From: Paenibacillus glycanilyticus | GTDB taxonomy: Bacteria > Bacillota > Bacilli > Paenibacillales > Paenibacillaceae | Assembly: GCF_030161375.1 (NCBI RefSeq) | Contig: NZ_BSSQ01000001.1 | Location: forward strand, 496,001-560,000 | Reading direction: 5' to 3' | Length of the DNA: 64,000 nucleotides | Shown: positions 52,741 to 61,433 of the stretch, in pieces | How the letters are laid out: every line of letters starts with the position of its first letter | Numbering within the stretch: the first letter of the stretch is position 1 | The notes under the pieces: model-generated | Databases searched by the model: none | Seen by the model: only the letters and a program-made list of their open reading frames with translations | Told to the model about the DNA's origin: nothing | Program-made: the position numbers and the translations under genes

Positions 52741-53613
52741 TTATCCTTTAACGGAACCAATCAGCACACCTTTGATAAAATACTTCTGCAGGAACGGATA
52801 TACCAGCAGAATCGGAATCGTAGAAGCAATAACGGTCGCCGCCCTTACCCCTTCGGCAGGGACATTCATCATGTCTTCCGCGCTCATCTTGAAGCTCGAA
52901 GAATCCGCGTTCATGACAATATCCTGCAAATACAGCTGCAACGGTTTAAGAGACGTGCTGTTAATATAAAGCATCGGATTGAAGTAGTCATTCCAATAAT
53001 AGACGGCATAGAACAATCCGATTGTAGCAAGAACGGGACCGCTGAGCGGCAATATAATCCGGAACAAAATCGTATAGTTGCGCGCGCCGTCAATCTTGGC
53101 CGACTCCTCGAGACTTTGCGGAAGACTTTCGAAATAGCTTTTGATGACGAGCATATTAAATACGCTGATTAATCCCGGAAGGATAAGAGAAGCAAGGTTA
53201 TCAATCAGATCTAGCTGACGGATCAGCAGATAGCTCGGGATAATGCCGCCGTTAAACATCATGGTGAAGACAAACAGCACAATGATAACGCCAACGCCGG
53301 GCAGCTCGCGTTTGGACAGCGGATACGCCGTCATGGCGGTGACTATGAGCGAAGCCAAGGTACCAATTAAGGCTACCAGAACCGAAATAAGCAGCGCATG
53401 GAGAAATTGGTTATTCGTTACTACATATTTAAGCGTATCCAATTGGAAGCCGATCGGAAGCAGGTTGACCTTGCCCGACGTGATGGCCCATTCTTCGCTG
53501 ACCGACTTCGATAATACCGTTATGAAAGGAACAAGCGTGGACACGCCCATCGCAATCAAGACGACATAGATGAAGGCATCAAGTACATAATCGTTTATTT
53601 TTTTGCTATGCAT
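52741..53613 (-). CDS. ABC transporter permease (LplC/YtcP type)
   Basis: 290 aa. Six membrane helices from FIYVVLIAMGVSTLVPFITVLS; the EAA loop reads ESAKIDGARNYTILFRIILPLS (about 182-203). C-terminal YPFLQKYFIKGVLIGSVKG is the LplC ending. GGGGGG-type ribosome site before the ATG. Downstream of the LplB-type permease by 12 bp. Confidence 0.92.
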   Translation of the reverse strand: MHSKKINDYVLDAFIYVVLIAMGVSTLVPFITVLSKSVSEEWAITSGKVNLLPIGFQLDTLKYVVTNNQFLHALLISVLVALIGTLASLIVTAMTAYPLSKRELPGVGVIIVLFVFTMMFNGGIIPSYLLIRQLDLIDNLASLILPGLISVFNMLVIKSYFESLPQSLEESAKIDGARNYTILFRIILPLSGPVLATIGLFYAVYYWNDYFNPMLYINSTSLKPLQLYLQDIVMNADSSSFKMSAEDMMNVPAEGVRAATVIASTIPILLVYPFLQKYFIKGVLIGSVKG

Positions 53614-53625
53614 GGCTGTCCCCCC

Positions 53626-54537
53626 TTACCAGATGCTTCTCTTGAGAAATTTCTTGCTGAGCATGTTGCCGCTGATGACAAGAATGAAACCAACGACGGA
53701 GTTGAACAGGCCAACCGCGGTGCTGAAGCTGTAGTCCTGCTGGCCAAGGCCCATCCGGTATACGAAGGTGCCGATGACATCCCCGGTATCGTACACAATC
53801 GGATTGTACATGGTCAGAATCTGTTCCGTGCCGGCTTCAAGCAAGCTGCCGATCCGAAGGATAAACATGAGAACAATGGTAGGCATGATGCCCGGAAGCG
53901 TGATCGAAATCATTTTGCGTATACGTCCTGCCCCATCGATTGAAGCTGCTTCGTATTGCTCTTGATCGATACCGGCAATCGCGGCGATAAAGACGATGGC
54001 GTTCCAGCCGATTTCCTTCCAGCCTGCCGTAAAGACGACCACGCTGCGGAAGAACGAATTATCTTGAAGGAAAGAGACCGGGTCCCCGCCAAAAACTTTG
54101 ATAATCTGATTCACCAGACCGTCCGTCGGAGAAAGCAAGGTAACGAACAAACCGGAGATGATCACCCACGACAGGAAATGCGGCAGGTAGATGATCGTTT
54201 GAATCGTGCGCTTGAAGAACATTTTGCGAACTTCGTTCAGGAACAAAGCGACAACGATCGGAATCGGGAACAGGATGACGATTTTGTACATGCTGATGAG
54301 CAGCGTATTCGTCAGTACCCGGGAGAAATCATCCGAGTGGACAAGCTTTTGGAACTGCTCAAGTCCAACCCACTCGCTGCCTCCGATGCCGCTGAAAATA
54401 TTGAAATCCTGAAAGGCGATAACAACCCCGTACATCGGCGTATATTTGAACAATAGTAAGAAGATTAATCCCGGAACGAGCAGCAGGTACATGTCCCAAT
54501 TGCTGCGCGCCAGCTTCCAGCGGCTGTTTCTATTCAA
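53626..54537 (-). CDS. ABC transporter permease (LplB type)
   Basis: 303 aa, first gene of the operon. Six membrane helices from MYLLLVPGLIFLLLFKYTPMYGVVIAFQDF (a LplB signature), EAA loop EAASIDGAGRIRKMISITLPG (about 214-234), and a C terminus SKKFLKRSIW. The TTG start at 54537 has AGGTGA six bases upstream. No ATPase gene accompanies the pair. A TACAAT -10-like box lies about 40 bp upstream on the minus strand without a good -35, which fits activation by YesN. Confidence 0.9.
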   Translation of the reverse strand: MNRNSRWKLARSNWDMYLLLVPGLIFLLLFKYTPMYGVVIAFQDFNIFSGIGGSEWVGLEQFQKLVHSDDFSRVLTNTLLISMYKIVILFPIPIVVALFLNEVRKMFFKRTIQTIIYLPHFLSWVIISGLFVTLLSPTDGLVNQIIKVFGGDPVSFLQDNSFFRSVVVFTAGWKEIGWNAIVFIAAIAGIDQEQYEAASIDGAGRIRKMISITLPGIMPTIVLMFILRIGSLLEAGTEQILTMYNPIVYDTGDVIGTFVYRMGLGQQDYSFSTAVGLFNSVVGFILVISGNMLSKKFLKRSIW

Positions 54538-54646
54538 CTTCCCTCACCTGCTTTTCTGTAATGTTATATCTGTATTGTAGAAGAGAGAGCGGTCGTTTCG
54601 TAGAAGTTGATCCTTTGATTTCTGGTTGAATTTTATAGAAGATACT

Positions 54647-54794
54647 AGGTTAATTAGCAAACTGCGCATTTGATGTTCTTCCGATCGCCATTGCTCGGGG
54701 ATTCCCCTGAACGGTGAATAAGGAAGGAATCCCCGAGCAAAAGCGAACGCTTCGCTTCTACAGAATCATCAAATGCTCCGTTTGAGATTAACCT
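54647..54794. repeat. 148-bp inverted-repeat element, homologous to 9862-10012
   Basis: Ends AGGTTAAT...GCAAACTGCGCATTTGATG and CATCAAATGCTCCGTTTGAGATTAACCT-type sequence are inverted repeats of about 28 bp. Inside are a perfect 13-bp hairpin (GCTCGGGGATTCC at 54693-54705 with GGAATCCCCGAGC at 54726-54738) and a smaller AGCGAACGCTTCGCT one. It aligns end to end with 9862-10012 in reverse orientation. No coding capacity: a MITE-like, non-autonomous element. It lies about 110 bp upstream of the LplB gene. Confidence 0.75.
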
Positions 54795-54876
54795 AAAGGT
54801 TAAATTCAAACGAACTTGGGGGGAGGCCGCTTTCGTTCTGCTATTGGATATAGCAGAACTTATTTGAAGGGGAAAG

Positions 54877-55005
<129 letters not shown>

Positions 55006-55027
55006 GGAAACAGGGGAAAACACAAAA

Positions 55028-55055
55028 AAGCGGTGCAGAGAAATCTGCACCGCTT
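55028..55055 (-). terminator. Terminator of the old-yellow-enzyme gene
   Basis: AAGCGGTGCAGA and TCTGCACCGCTT pair perfectly around a four-base loop, with TTTTGTGTTTT following on the minus strand, about 25 bp after the stop codon. GATTTTT follows on the plus strand, so it may act both ways. Confidence 0.85.
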
Positions 55056-55079
55056 GATTTTTAGAGAGGTAAACCGGGA

Positions 55080-56111
55080 TTATACTTGCGGGAAGCCGCG
55101 TTCGTATTGTCTTGGGAGATCGACTTTTTTGTGGAGAACGGTTGCTGCTTCGAGAGCCCAGTAAGGATTGCGGAGCATGCCTCTGCCTACCGCCACAAGG
55201 TCGGCGTCTTCGTTGCCGATGACGGAGTTGGCGAGAGACGGCTCGTCGAGTCGGCCAACGGCGATCACCGGTACGTTAAGCGCTTCGCGGATAGCTCTCG
55301 CGAGCGGAACTTGATATGCGGCATGCGTTCCCGGTCTGCCCGCTGCGGCAATTGGGCCTTCCCCGCCTGCGCTGATGTGGAACATATCCACGCCAGCGGC
55401 TTGGAATTCCTTCGCAAAGGCGATACTTTCGTTAATGCCATAACCGCCTTCTACATATTCGCGCGCGGAAATCCGCATAATTAAAGGCATGTCGGATGGC
55501 ATTTCGCTCTTTGCCGCTTGGATCGCTTCCTTGCCAAACAGCGCCATGTCCTGCCCGTATTTATCCGTTCTCTTGTTCGTCAGCGGCGACACAAATTGGT
55601 GAATTAGATAACCGTGCGCGCCATGAAGCTCAATCGTATCTACGCCGGCTTGGACCGCTCGTCGCACCGCTAATCGGTATTTCTCTACCATTTGCTCGAC
55701 TTCTTCCGTGGTCAAAGCGCGTGGCGTTTTGGACTTCTCGTCAAAAGGAATAGCCGACGGCGCGACCGGAACTTCCGCATCTTCTGCTTTACGGCCGGCA
55801 TGGGCGATTTGAATGCCCACTTTAGCGCCATGCTGATGACAAGCATCAATGATGCGCGCAAACGCCGGAATATGATCATCCGACCATATGCCAAGATCGT
55901 AATCCGTAATCCGGCCGTCCGGCTCAACGTCGGTCATCTCTATAATAATCAATCCGGATCCGCCAACCGCGCGGCTGACGTAATGCGTATAATGCCAGTC
56001 ATTCGGAATCCCGTCCTTGGCCGAAACGGAATATTGGCACATCGGAGGCATGACGACGCGATTTTTCAAAGACAAGCTTTTTATCTCAAATGGAGTAAAT
56101 AAGTGATTCAA
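55080..56111 (-). CDS. namA: NADH:flavin oxidoreductase, YqjM/NamA old yellow enzyme
   Basis: 343 aa. FMN-site residues typical of YqjM: MPPMCQYS at 21-28 (Cys and Tyr), QIAHAGRKA at about 100-108, the His pair in HGAHGYLIHQF (about 163-173), and RISAREY (about 214). The C-terminal Arg finger region (LPRQYERGF) is present. It reduces activated C=C bonds of enones and xenobiotics with NADPH. TTG start with GAGGAG 8 nt upstream. Monocistronic with a strong terminator. Confidence 0.9.
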   Translation of the reverse strand: MNHLFTPFEIKSLSLKNRVVMPPMCQYSVSAKDGIPNDWHYTHYVSRAVGGSGLIIIEMTDVEPDGRITDYDLGIWSDDHIPAFARIIDACHQHGAKVGIQIAHAGRKAEDAEVPVAPSAIPFDEKSKTPRALTTEEVEQMVEKYRLAVRRAVQAGVDTIELHGAHGYLIHQFVSPLTNKRTDKYGQDMALFGKEAIQAAKSEMPSDMPLIMRISAREYVEGGYGINESIAFAKEFQAAGVDMFHISAGGEGPIAAAGRPGTHAAYQVPLARAIREALNVPVIAVGRLDEPSLANSVIGNEDADLVAVGRGMLRNPYWALEAATVLHKKVDLPRQYERGFPQV

Positions 56112-56198
56112 AGGCTTCTCTCCTCTATATGTATGATTTCTTGCTTACCAAACAAACTCCTACAATATTGTACCCAATTACAAATCGTTTGCGCCATG

Positions 56199-56259
56199 AA
56201 AAAAAAACTCCCCTCCTAACAGCAGGTTTGATTATTTGACCTGTCTGCTATTGGGGGAG
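56199..56259 (-). terminator. Terminator of the polysaccharide deacetylase gene
   Basis: CTCCCCCAATAGCAG...CTGTTAGGAGGGGAG-type arms with inner ACAGGT/ACCTG pairing, then nine T on the minus strand, about 25 bp after the stop codon. Confidence 0.75.
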
Positions 56260-56283
56260 CCTATCGATCCGCATGCCCGATTA

Positions 56284-57288
56284 TCATGCTGCCGAGACAT
56301 GCGAAGTATCGTGAATGTGATTCGGCTTTGGCTTCAGATGATTGGGCTGAATCGGCTGCAGGCTTTTCATAATGGAATTGAATACCGATGCCGATGTCAA
56401 GCTAGGCGAACCACCGTTAATGCGAGGCAGCAACATGGGGTCCGTCTGCCGTGTTGCGAGCCCCGTTTGGACCGTAAACGCGTAACGGATGCCGTTGTTT
56501 CTTAAAACTTTAATAGCGGTAGGTGTATATAGACCGTAAGGATAAGCGAACGTATCGATCGGACGGCTATTAAGCGTTTTTAACTTGGCGATGCTTATCT
56601 TTGTATCGTCATTGATTCGTTTCAAATACTGGGCCTTCGTTTCTTTAACGCCATTATGCATCAGGTAGGCTGTCAAGCCGTCGTGACTCAGGTCAGTCTT
56701 ATAGTGAAGCGAATCGGTATGCACCTGCACCTCAATGTCGGGATCCGCTGCCACCATATCGGTGATTTCTTTAGCAGTCATATGCGGGATATACACATGC
56801 GCATTTTTGCTGAAATCGCCCGTAATGACGAAACAAACGCCGCCGACTGAACGCTGTTTCATAATTGGGTATGCATATTTGTAAAAGCTTTCGTAGCCGT
56901 CGTCAAACGTTACTAAAGCGGCATTATCCGGCACGCTGCCCCCCGCCATATATTGACGAAATTGCTCCAGCGAGATGAAATGCATGCCTTGCTCCAGCAG
57001 GTCGTCCAGTTCTTGCGAGAATTTCCGAGGAGTAATAATATCCCCTCCTTTGGACACCGGATCAATATCGTGGAACATTAAGACAGCTACTTTGTCATGG
57101 TAATAAACGGAATAATCAGTATTGCCGTGCCGAGTCACCCGAGATTTCTCTCCAGCCGTGACGGATCGGACAGTAGCAGAAGGACGAAACAAGTGCATTC
57201 GAAGGATATGAGGGGTAAAGCCAACAATAATCAGCGAGATGAACGCTAAGAATAAGACAGCTCTCGATTTGTAAGTCGTTCTGAGCAT
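56284..57288 (-). CDS. Membrane-anchored polysaccharide deacetylase
   Basis: 334 aa. N-terminal anchor at residues 9-30 (RAVLFLAFISLIIVGFTPHIL). NodB-type domain: KVAVLMFHDIDP (about 68-79), motif 1 TFDDGYES (about 124-131) with the metal Asp, QVHTDSLHY in place of the usual H(S/T)xxH metal motif (HTDSLH kept), FAYPYGLYTP (motif 3) and a late LPRINGG. It removes acetyl groups from a cell-wall or secreted polysaccharide, or acts like PgaB on poly-GlcNAc. A weak ribosome site precedes the ATG. No biosynthetic cluster is adjacent. Confidence 0.85.
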   Translation of the reverse strand: MLRTTYKSRAVLFLAFISLIIVGFTPHILRMHLFRPSATVRSVTAGEKSRVTRHGNTDYSVYYHDKVAVLMFHDIDPVSKGGDIITPRKFSQELDDLLEQGMHFISLEQFRQYMAGGSVPDNAALVTFDDGYESFYKYAYPIMKQRSVGGVCFVITGDFSKNAHVYIPHMTAKEITDMVAADPDIEVQVHTDSLHYKTDLSHDGLTAYLMHNGVKETKAQYLKRINDDTKISIAKLKTLNSRPIDTFAYPYGLYTPTAIKVLRNNGIRYAFTVQTGLATRQTDPMLLPRINGGSPSLTSASVFNSIMKSLQPIQPNHLKPKPNHIHDTSHVSAA

Positions 57289-57473
57289 AAGCTACTCATC
57301 CCACTTTCAAGTTCTATAAGTTCAATTTCCAAAATATCACGGAAACATTAAAAGAACCTGAAACTTCAATTTAAAGCCAATTGTAACCTTCCTGTAATAT
57401 TCCGCTCAGGTTCCTTTCATTAATGGCTTCTATAATAAGGGACAAGACCCCCCTTTAATATATTCTCTTGATA

Positions 57474-57501
57474 GCCTGCGGCCCGTTGCCGCAGGCTTTT
57501 T
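57474..57501 (+). terminator. Orphan plus-strand terminator
   Basis: GCCTGCGGC/GCCGCAGGC around CCGTT, followed by TTTTTG on the plus strand. No plus-strand gene precedes it. A TATAAT lies 44 bp upstream (57430-57435) without a convincing -35. It may end a small RNA, or act as an extra stop against read-through. Nothing else is seen in 57289-57553 apart from the GH42 terminator. Confidence 0.55.
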
Positions 57502-57511
57502 GTTTGCATAA

Positions 57512-57543
57512 CAAAAGCCCCCGCGGAATCACCCCGCGGGGGC
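57512..57543 (-). terminator. Terminator of the GH42 gene
   Basis: GCCCCCGCGG/CCGCGGGGGC with TTTTG on the minus strand, 11 bp after the GH42 stop codon. Confidence 0.85.
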
Positions 57544-57553
57544 CAATAGCTAT

Positions 57554-59599
57554 TTATAGCTCCAAGATCAACACGCCGTATGCCGGCATTACCGCTTCAT
57601 TGTGCAACGTATCGCCGGTCAGCAGGTCTTTCGTTGCCTGCTTCACTTGAATCGTTACCGCCTGATCCGAATAGTTCAGCAGAAACGCATATGCGGCTTC
57701 ATCGGAAGCCCGTATTCCGATCTCGACTTCTTCCGGAGCATGAATCCGGTCGGCCAGCGGAGATATGAGATGCAGCTCATCGAGAATGGCATCTACTACC
57801 GGTTCGCTATAAGCGGCTCCGTAGTACCAGACTTGACCTTGGCCATATCCGCGGCGGGTTAATGCGGGTTCCCCTTCGTAATACTCGGAGGAATACCGGG
57901 CTACAACTTCAGCTTCCGGATTCTGAACGCTCAGCACCTCGTTGAACCCAACCGTCTTGGTCCCCTCGGACAATCGGCCTTCCCAATGAAGCTCCGCTGC
58001 CTTGATTCTGCCTTTTACAAGGGTGAAATCTTCGACCGTAATGCCGCATAATTCGGCTACCGGACCTGGGAATGGCCGCATATAGCATTGTCCGTTCAAA
58101 TCCTTGTACCCCGTGCGGGCACCAAAGAACAGCTTGCCGCCCTGCTCGACATACTGCGCCAGAAGCGCGGCTGTCTCATCGGTCATAATGGCCGGATGCG
58201 GATATACGACTACTTTGTATTTGGCCAGGTCTTCGAGACTTGTCTGGGGTTGCAAGAATATCGTATCCGCGGGGATATGCCGGTATTGCAGCTGCTTGAA
58301 CCAGGAGCGCATGCTTTGCCACTGCAACGGACCATGCCAGACGTCCATCTCCCCATCCCATATATTGTTGTAATCTTGGATAAAAGCGACCTCCGCCTTA
58401 TAAGCCGTGCCAGCGATTAGAGCACCAATCTTCGCGAATTCGCCGCCAACCTGCGCCACTTCCCGGACTCTCCGGTTCGGCTGATTGTGGTAGTCGTTGA
58501 TGCCATGCCAATAAATTTCGGTGCCAAACGTCGCCGTACGCCAGCGGAAATAGACGAGCAAATCGGTCCCGTGCAGGACGGATTGATAGGACCATAAACG
58601 GATTTGACCCGGTCTAGGCGTTCCCATCTCAATTCGGTCGACCCATCCTCCGGGACCGGACTGCTGCTCCATCACGCAAAAGTTAGGCGATATCGATCTG
58701 ACATTGGTAAGGTTAATGCTCGATTGACGATCGCGGAGCGGCTTGATCTCGTCATCATTGTAGAAGATGGTGCTGAACTGCGGGTAGGAATCATACGAGA
58801 AAAAGTCGAGCAGCTCATCCGTCATTTCATGATTGTTCAGATGGCCAAACAGTCCGTTTGTCGTCACCCAATGCTGCGGATCCAGCTCGCGAATAATATC
58901 GGCCTGCAGCTTGGCAAACGAGATCACATTGTCGGAAATAAACCGTTTCTCGTCGAGTGCCAGATGCGGGTTCGGCGATTCGGTCTGCGACAGATGCAAC
59001 TGCTCCCAGTCCGAGTAAGTCTGACTCCAGAATACCGTCCCCCACGCTTTATTCAAATGGTCCAGCGTTCCATACTTCTCCTTCAGCCACGCGCGGAACG
59101 CGGCATGGTCGGCTTCGGCGTAAAACACGTTTTTCTCGCAATTAAATTCATTGTCGATCTGCCAACCAATTACGGCGGGATGATCCTTGTAAGCGTTCAC
59201 CATATTGCGCACGATACGCTCGCATAACTCGCGGTATTTCGTGCTCGAATAATTGTAATGGCGCCGCATGCCGTGCTTGATCGGCACGCCTTCTTTCGTC
59301 GCGTTTAACACTTCCGGGTATTTATGCGTCAGCCACGCGGGCGGCGTTGCCGTTGGCGTTCCGAGAATAACCTTCAAACCGTAACCTTGCGCGAGGTCCA
59401 TAACTCTTGTGAAAAAGCTGAAATCAAACACGCCTTCCTCCGGCTCCAGCATAGCCCAAGAGAACTCCGCCATCCGGATGACGGAAATGTTCACCTCCCT
59501 CATGCGCCGGAAGTCGTCTTCCCACAACCCCTCCGGCCAATGCTCCGGATAATAACATACGCCTAAAGTTAACTCGTTCATTTGGATTGATCTTGCCAT
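57554..59599 (-). CDS. GH42 beta-galactosidase
   Basis: 681 aa, normal GH42 size. GVCYYPEHWPEGLWEDDFRRMRE at 13-35 opens the TIM barrel; the acid/base Glu is in GWQIDNEFNCE (about 151) and the nucleophile Glu in NFCVMEQQSGPGGW (about 316). Trimer domain and C-terminal beta domain follow. No signal peptide. It hydrolyses beta-1,3/1,4/1,6-galactosides brought into the cell, such as galactan or arabinogalactan fragments. AAGGAGG 8 nt before the ATG at 59599; a second ATG six codons later is less well placed. Divergent from an AraC regulator. Confidence 0.92.
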   Translation of the reverse strand: MARSIQMNELTLGVCYYPEHWPEGLWEDDFRRMREVNISVIRMAEFSWAMLEPEEGVFDFSFFTRVMDLAQGYGLKVILGTPTATPPAWLTHKYPEVLNATKEGVPIKHGMRRHYNYSSTKYRELCERIVRNMVNAYKDHPAVIGWQIDNEFNCEKNVFYAEADHAAFRAWLKEKYGTLDHLNKAWGTVFWSQTYSDWEQLHLSQTESPNPHLALDEKRFISDNVISFAKLQADIIRELDPQHWVTTNGLFGHLNNHEMTDELLDFFSYDSYPQFSTIFYNDDEIKPLRDRQSSINLTNVRSISPNFCVMEQQSGPGGWVDRIEMGTPRPGQIRLWSYQSVLHGTDLLVYFRWRTATFGTEIYWHGINDYHNQPNRRVREVAQVGGEFAKIGALIAGTAYKAEVAFIQDYNNIWDGEMDVWHGPLQWQSMRSWFKQLQYRHIPADTIFLQPQTSLEDLAKYKVVVYPHPAIMTDETAALLAQYVEQGGKLFFGARTGYKDLNGQCYMRPFPGPVAELCGITVEDFTLVKGRIKAAELHWEGRLSEGTKTVGFNEVLSVQNPEAEVVARYSSEYYEGEPALTRRGYGQGQVWYYGAAYSEPVVDAILDELHLISPLADRIHAPEEVEIGIRASDEAAYAFLLNYSDQAVTIQVKQATKDLLTGDTLHNEAVMPAYGVLILEL

Positions 59600-59779
59600 T
59601 ATGACATCCTCCTTCGCCTATCTTGCATCTACCTTCATTCTAGTAGCGTCCCAGGCGGATGAATATGACAAAAAGATGCGATGTGTATTAAAATATTGTC
59701 ATCTATAGGATGACGATCCTCAGCATAATCTCCCTCAAATAAATAGTGTATAAAAATATTGTTTTCCGAGAGGTGCGCA

Positions 59780-60625
59780 ATGAAAGAACATATCTTCCTA
59801 CCGAAGCCGATTTTTCAGCGGCATAGCTGCTTTCCCGACTTCATCGGCGGATACGGTGATTTCCCCGAACATGCCGTCAACCGGGAATTTGCCACAACCG
59901 AGAACAACCTGGACCGCTACTACAATTTGCATATCGTGCTTAGCGGAAAAGGCTATCTGTACACGGACGGCATCACTTACGAGCTGACGCAAGGCCAAGG
60001 TTTTTTATACGGCCCCGGCCTTAGACAACAATACCATTCGGATGTTCGCGATCCTTGGGATATCAGGTGGGTGCATTTTTTTGGCATGCGCCTGGAAGAG
60101 CTGCTGGATGGCAAAGGATTAGATGAGCCATGGCTCTTCCAATTAACCGATCTCGCTCCTATCGAAGGTTTAATAGATCGTCTGCTGGATCTTGGGCGAA
60201 CGTACGAGGTAGACGATGAATACGCGGCTGCTTCTACGCTATACGAGTTGCTAACCCGGATTCAAACGACCGCCAGCCAGCTTAACGTGTCGGTTCAACA
60301 CGCGGCGGACAAGATCCGCGCAGCAGCCAATTACGTTAGAGCCAACTGCAACCAACCTTTCACGCTCGAGCAGGCCGCGGCTATCGCCGGGTATAGCCCG
60401 CATTATTTCAGCCGCAAATTTAATCAGACCATGGGCAAGTCTTTTTCCGATTTCCTTGTAGAATCCCGCATCTTGCAAGCGAAACGGCTGCTTGCTTCCA
60501 CCGGCTTGTCCATTAAACTCATCGCTTTGGAGACGGGCTTCTCCCAGACCAGCTACTTCGGCAAATGCTTCCGCGATCAGGAGGGTATGACCCCGCTTCA
60601 ATTCAGGGACATGCATAAAACTTGA
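59780..60625 (+). CDS. AraC-family transcriptional regulator
   Basis: 281 aa from the ATG at 59780 with GAGAGG upstream. Cupin-type sensor in residues 1-150 (YNLHIVLSGKGYLYTDGITYELTQGQGFLYGPG). AraC HTH about 180-279 (PFTLEQAAAIAGYSPHYFSRKFNQ, IKLIALETGFSQTSYFGKCFRD). It is divergent from GH42 and probably activates it. A TATAAA lies about 25 bp before the start. Confidence 0.9.
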   Translation: MKEHIFLPKPIFQRHSCFPDFIGGYGDFPEHAVNREFATTENNLDRYYNLHIVLSGKGYLYTDGITYELTQGQGFLYGPGLRQQYHSDVRDPWDIRWVHFFGMRLEELLDGKGLDEPWLFQLTDLAPIEGLIDRLLDLGRTYEVDDEYAAASTLYELLTRIQTTASQLNVSVQHAADKIRAAANYVRANCNQPFTLEQAAAIAGYSPHYFSRKFNQTMGKSFSDFLVESRILQAKRLLASTGLSIKLIALETGFSQTSYFGKCFRDQEGMTPLQFRDMHKT

Positions 60626-60644
60626 ATTATTTTTTAAATACCAC

Positions 60645-60673
60645 TTGACTTGTCGGAATTATCGGGTTAATAT
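60645..60673 (+). promoter_or_regulatory. Promoter of the MarR/arylsulfotransferase operon
   Basis: TTGACT (60645-60650), 17-bp spacer, TAATAT (60668-60673), about 170 bp before the MarR gene, leaving a long leader. Confidence 0.65.
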
Positions 60674-60734
60674 CAATCCATCATCCTTTAACGTTCATTC
60701 TTTTAACGTTCAACGAATTGAATAAAGCCGATTG

Positions 60735-60793
60735 GATAACCAAAGGCCCAACTCACGTACCTGATCACGGGACGTCTGTTGCGGCCTTTTTTG
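60735..60793 (+). terminator. Leader hairpin and terminator, candidate attenuator
   Basis: A small TTGG-ATAA-CCAA stem is followed by a long hairpin, AAAGGCC-CAAC-ACGT-CC against GG-ACGT-GTTG-GGCCTTT, then TTTTTTG. It stands between the promoter and the first gene of the operon, so it can stop transcription before MarR. Upstream leader holds a direct repeat TTTAACGTTCA (about 60695 and 60709). It does not match S-box, T-box or TPP consensus features that I know. Confidence 0.6.
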
Positions 60794-60848
60794 TTTTCAT
60801 CACGAGTGGCTCTATATCAAGCCCTTTAGGAGGTAACCACAAGCAAAC

Positions 60849-61394
60849 ATGGCAGATTTGACAGCTCAAATGGAAGAGAATGATTGGCTATTTAGGCGAA
60901 TGGTACGCAGATTCGTGAAGGAGCGCGACAAAATTTCCGTTGAGGACATCGCCCTGCCCGGCTTGCTAATCCTTCGCAGCATTCAGCTCGGTGGCATGCA
61001 AAAGCTTGGAGAACTCGCGGAGCAGCTGGATTTGACCTCCGGCGCGATCACGGCGCTATGCGACAAGCTTGAAGCTAAGGGCTTCGCGCAGCGGCGGCGG
61101 CTAGAAGGTGACCGGAGAAACGTATGGCTCGACATTACAGAGGAAGGCAGACAGCTGCTGAATCGTTATCCAGAACTCGGAAAACGCGGAGTGGGCCTTA
61201 TTTTTGGCAATTTTAACGAGGAAGATCTCGCAGCCCAGAAAGAAATGTTCCAGAGAATCTATGCCAATCTCGAAGGGTTCTCGGAACGTTACATGGCGAT
61301 GGTTCAAGAGTACGAGCAACAATTAAAACAGGTGCCGGAGTCCAAAACCGTGCCGTCGCCACCGGCTAAAAACAATTATTTTCTGAATTATTAA
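60849..61394 (+). CDS. MarR-family transcriptional regulator
   Basis: 181 aa. Winged HTH about residues 40-110 (LPGLLILRSIQLGGMQKLGELAEQLDLTSGAITALCDKLEAKGFAQRRR, then the wing GDRRNVWLDITEEG). N and C helices form the dimer; the C-terminal 20 residues are polar and Pro-rich. AGGAGG is 15 nt before the ATG, wider than usual, and no closer start exists in frame (TAA follows the site). It is the first gene of the operon and likely its autorepressor, with an aromatic or sulfated ligand as a guess. Confidence 0.88.
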   Translation: MADLTAQMEENDWLFRRMVRRFVKERDKISVEDIALPGLLILRSIQLGGMQKLGELAEQLDLTSGAITALCDKLEAKGFAQRRRLEGDRRNVWLDITEEGRQLLNRYPELGKRGVGLIFGNFNEEDLAAQKEMFQRIYANLEGFSERYMAMVQEYEQQLKQVPESKTVPSPPAKNNYFLNY

Positions 61395-61433
61395 TCTATT
61401 TAATCCAAAAATACTTTTTTAGGAGTGTTGAAC

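Noticed and set aside
60750..60772. ACCTGATCACGG in the MarR leader, which resembles part of the TPP riboswitch.
   Set aside because: The conserved CTGAGA element and the rest of the TPP fold are absent; the bases form part of the terminator hairpin.
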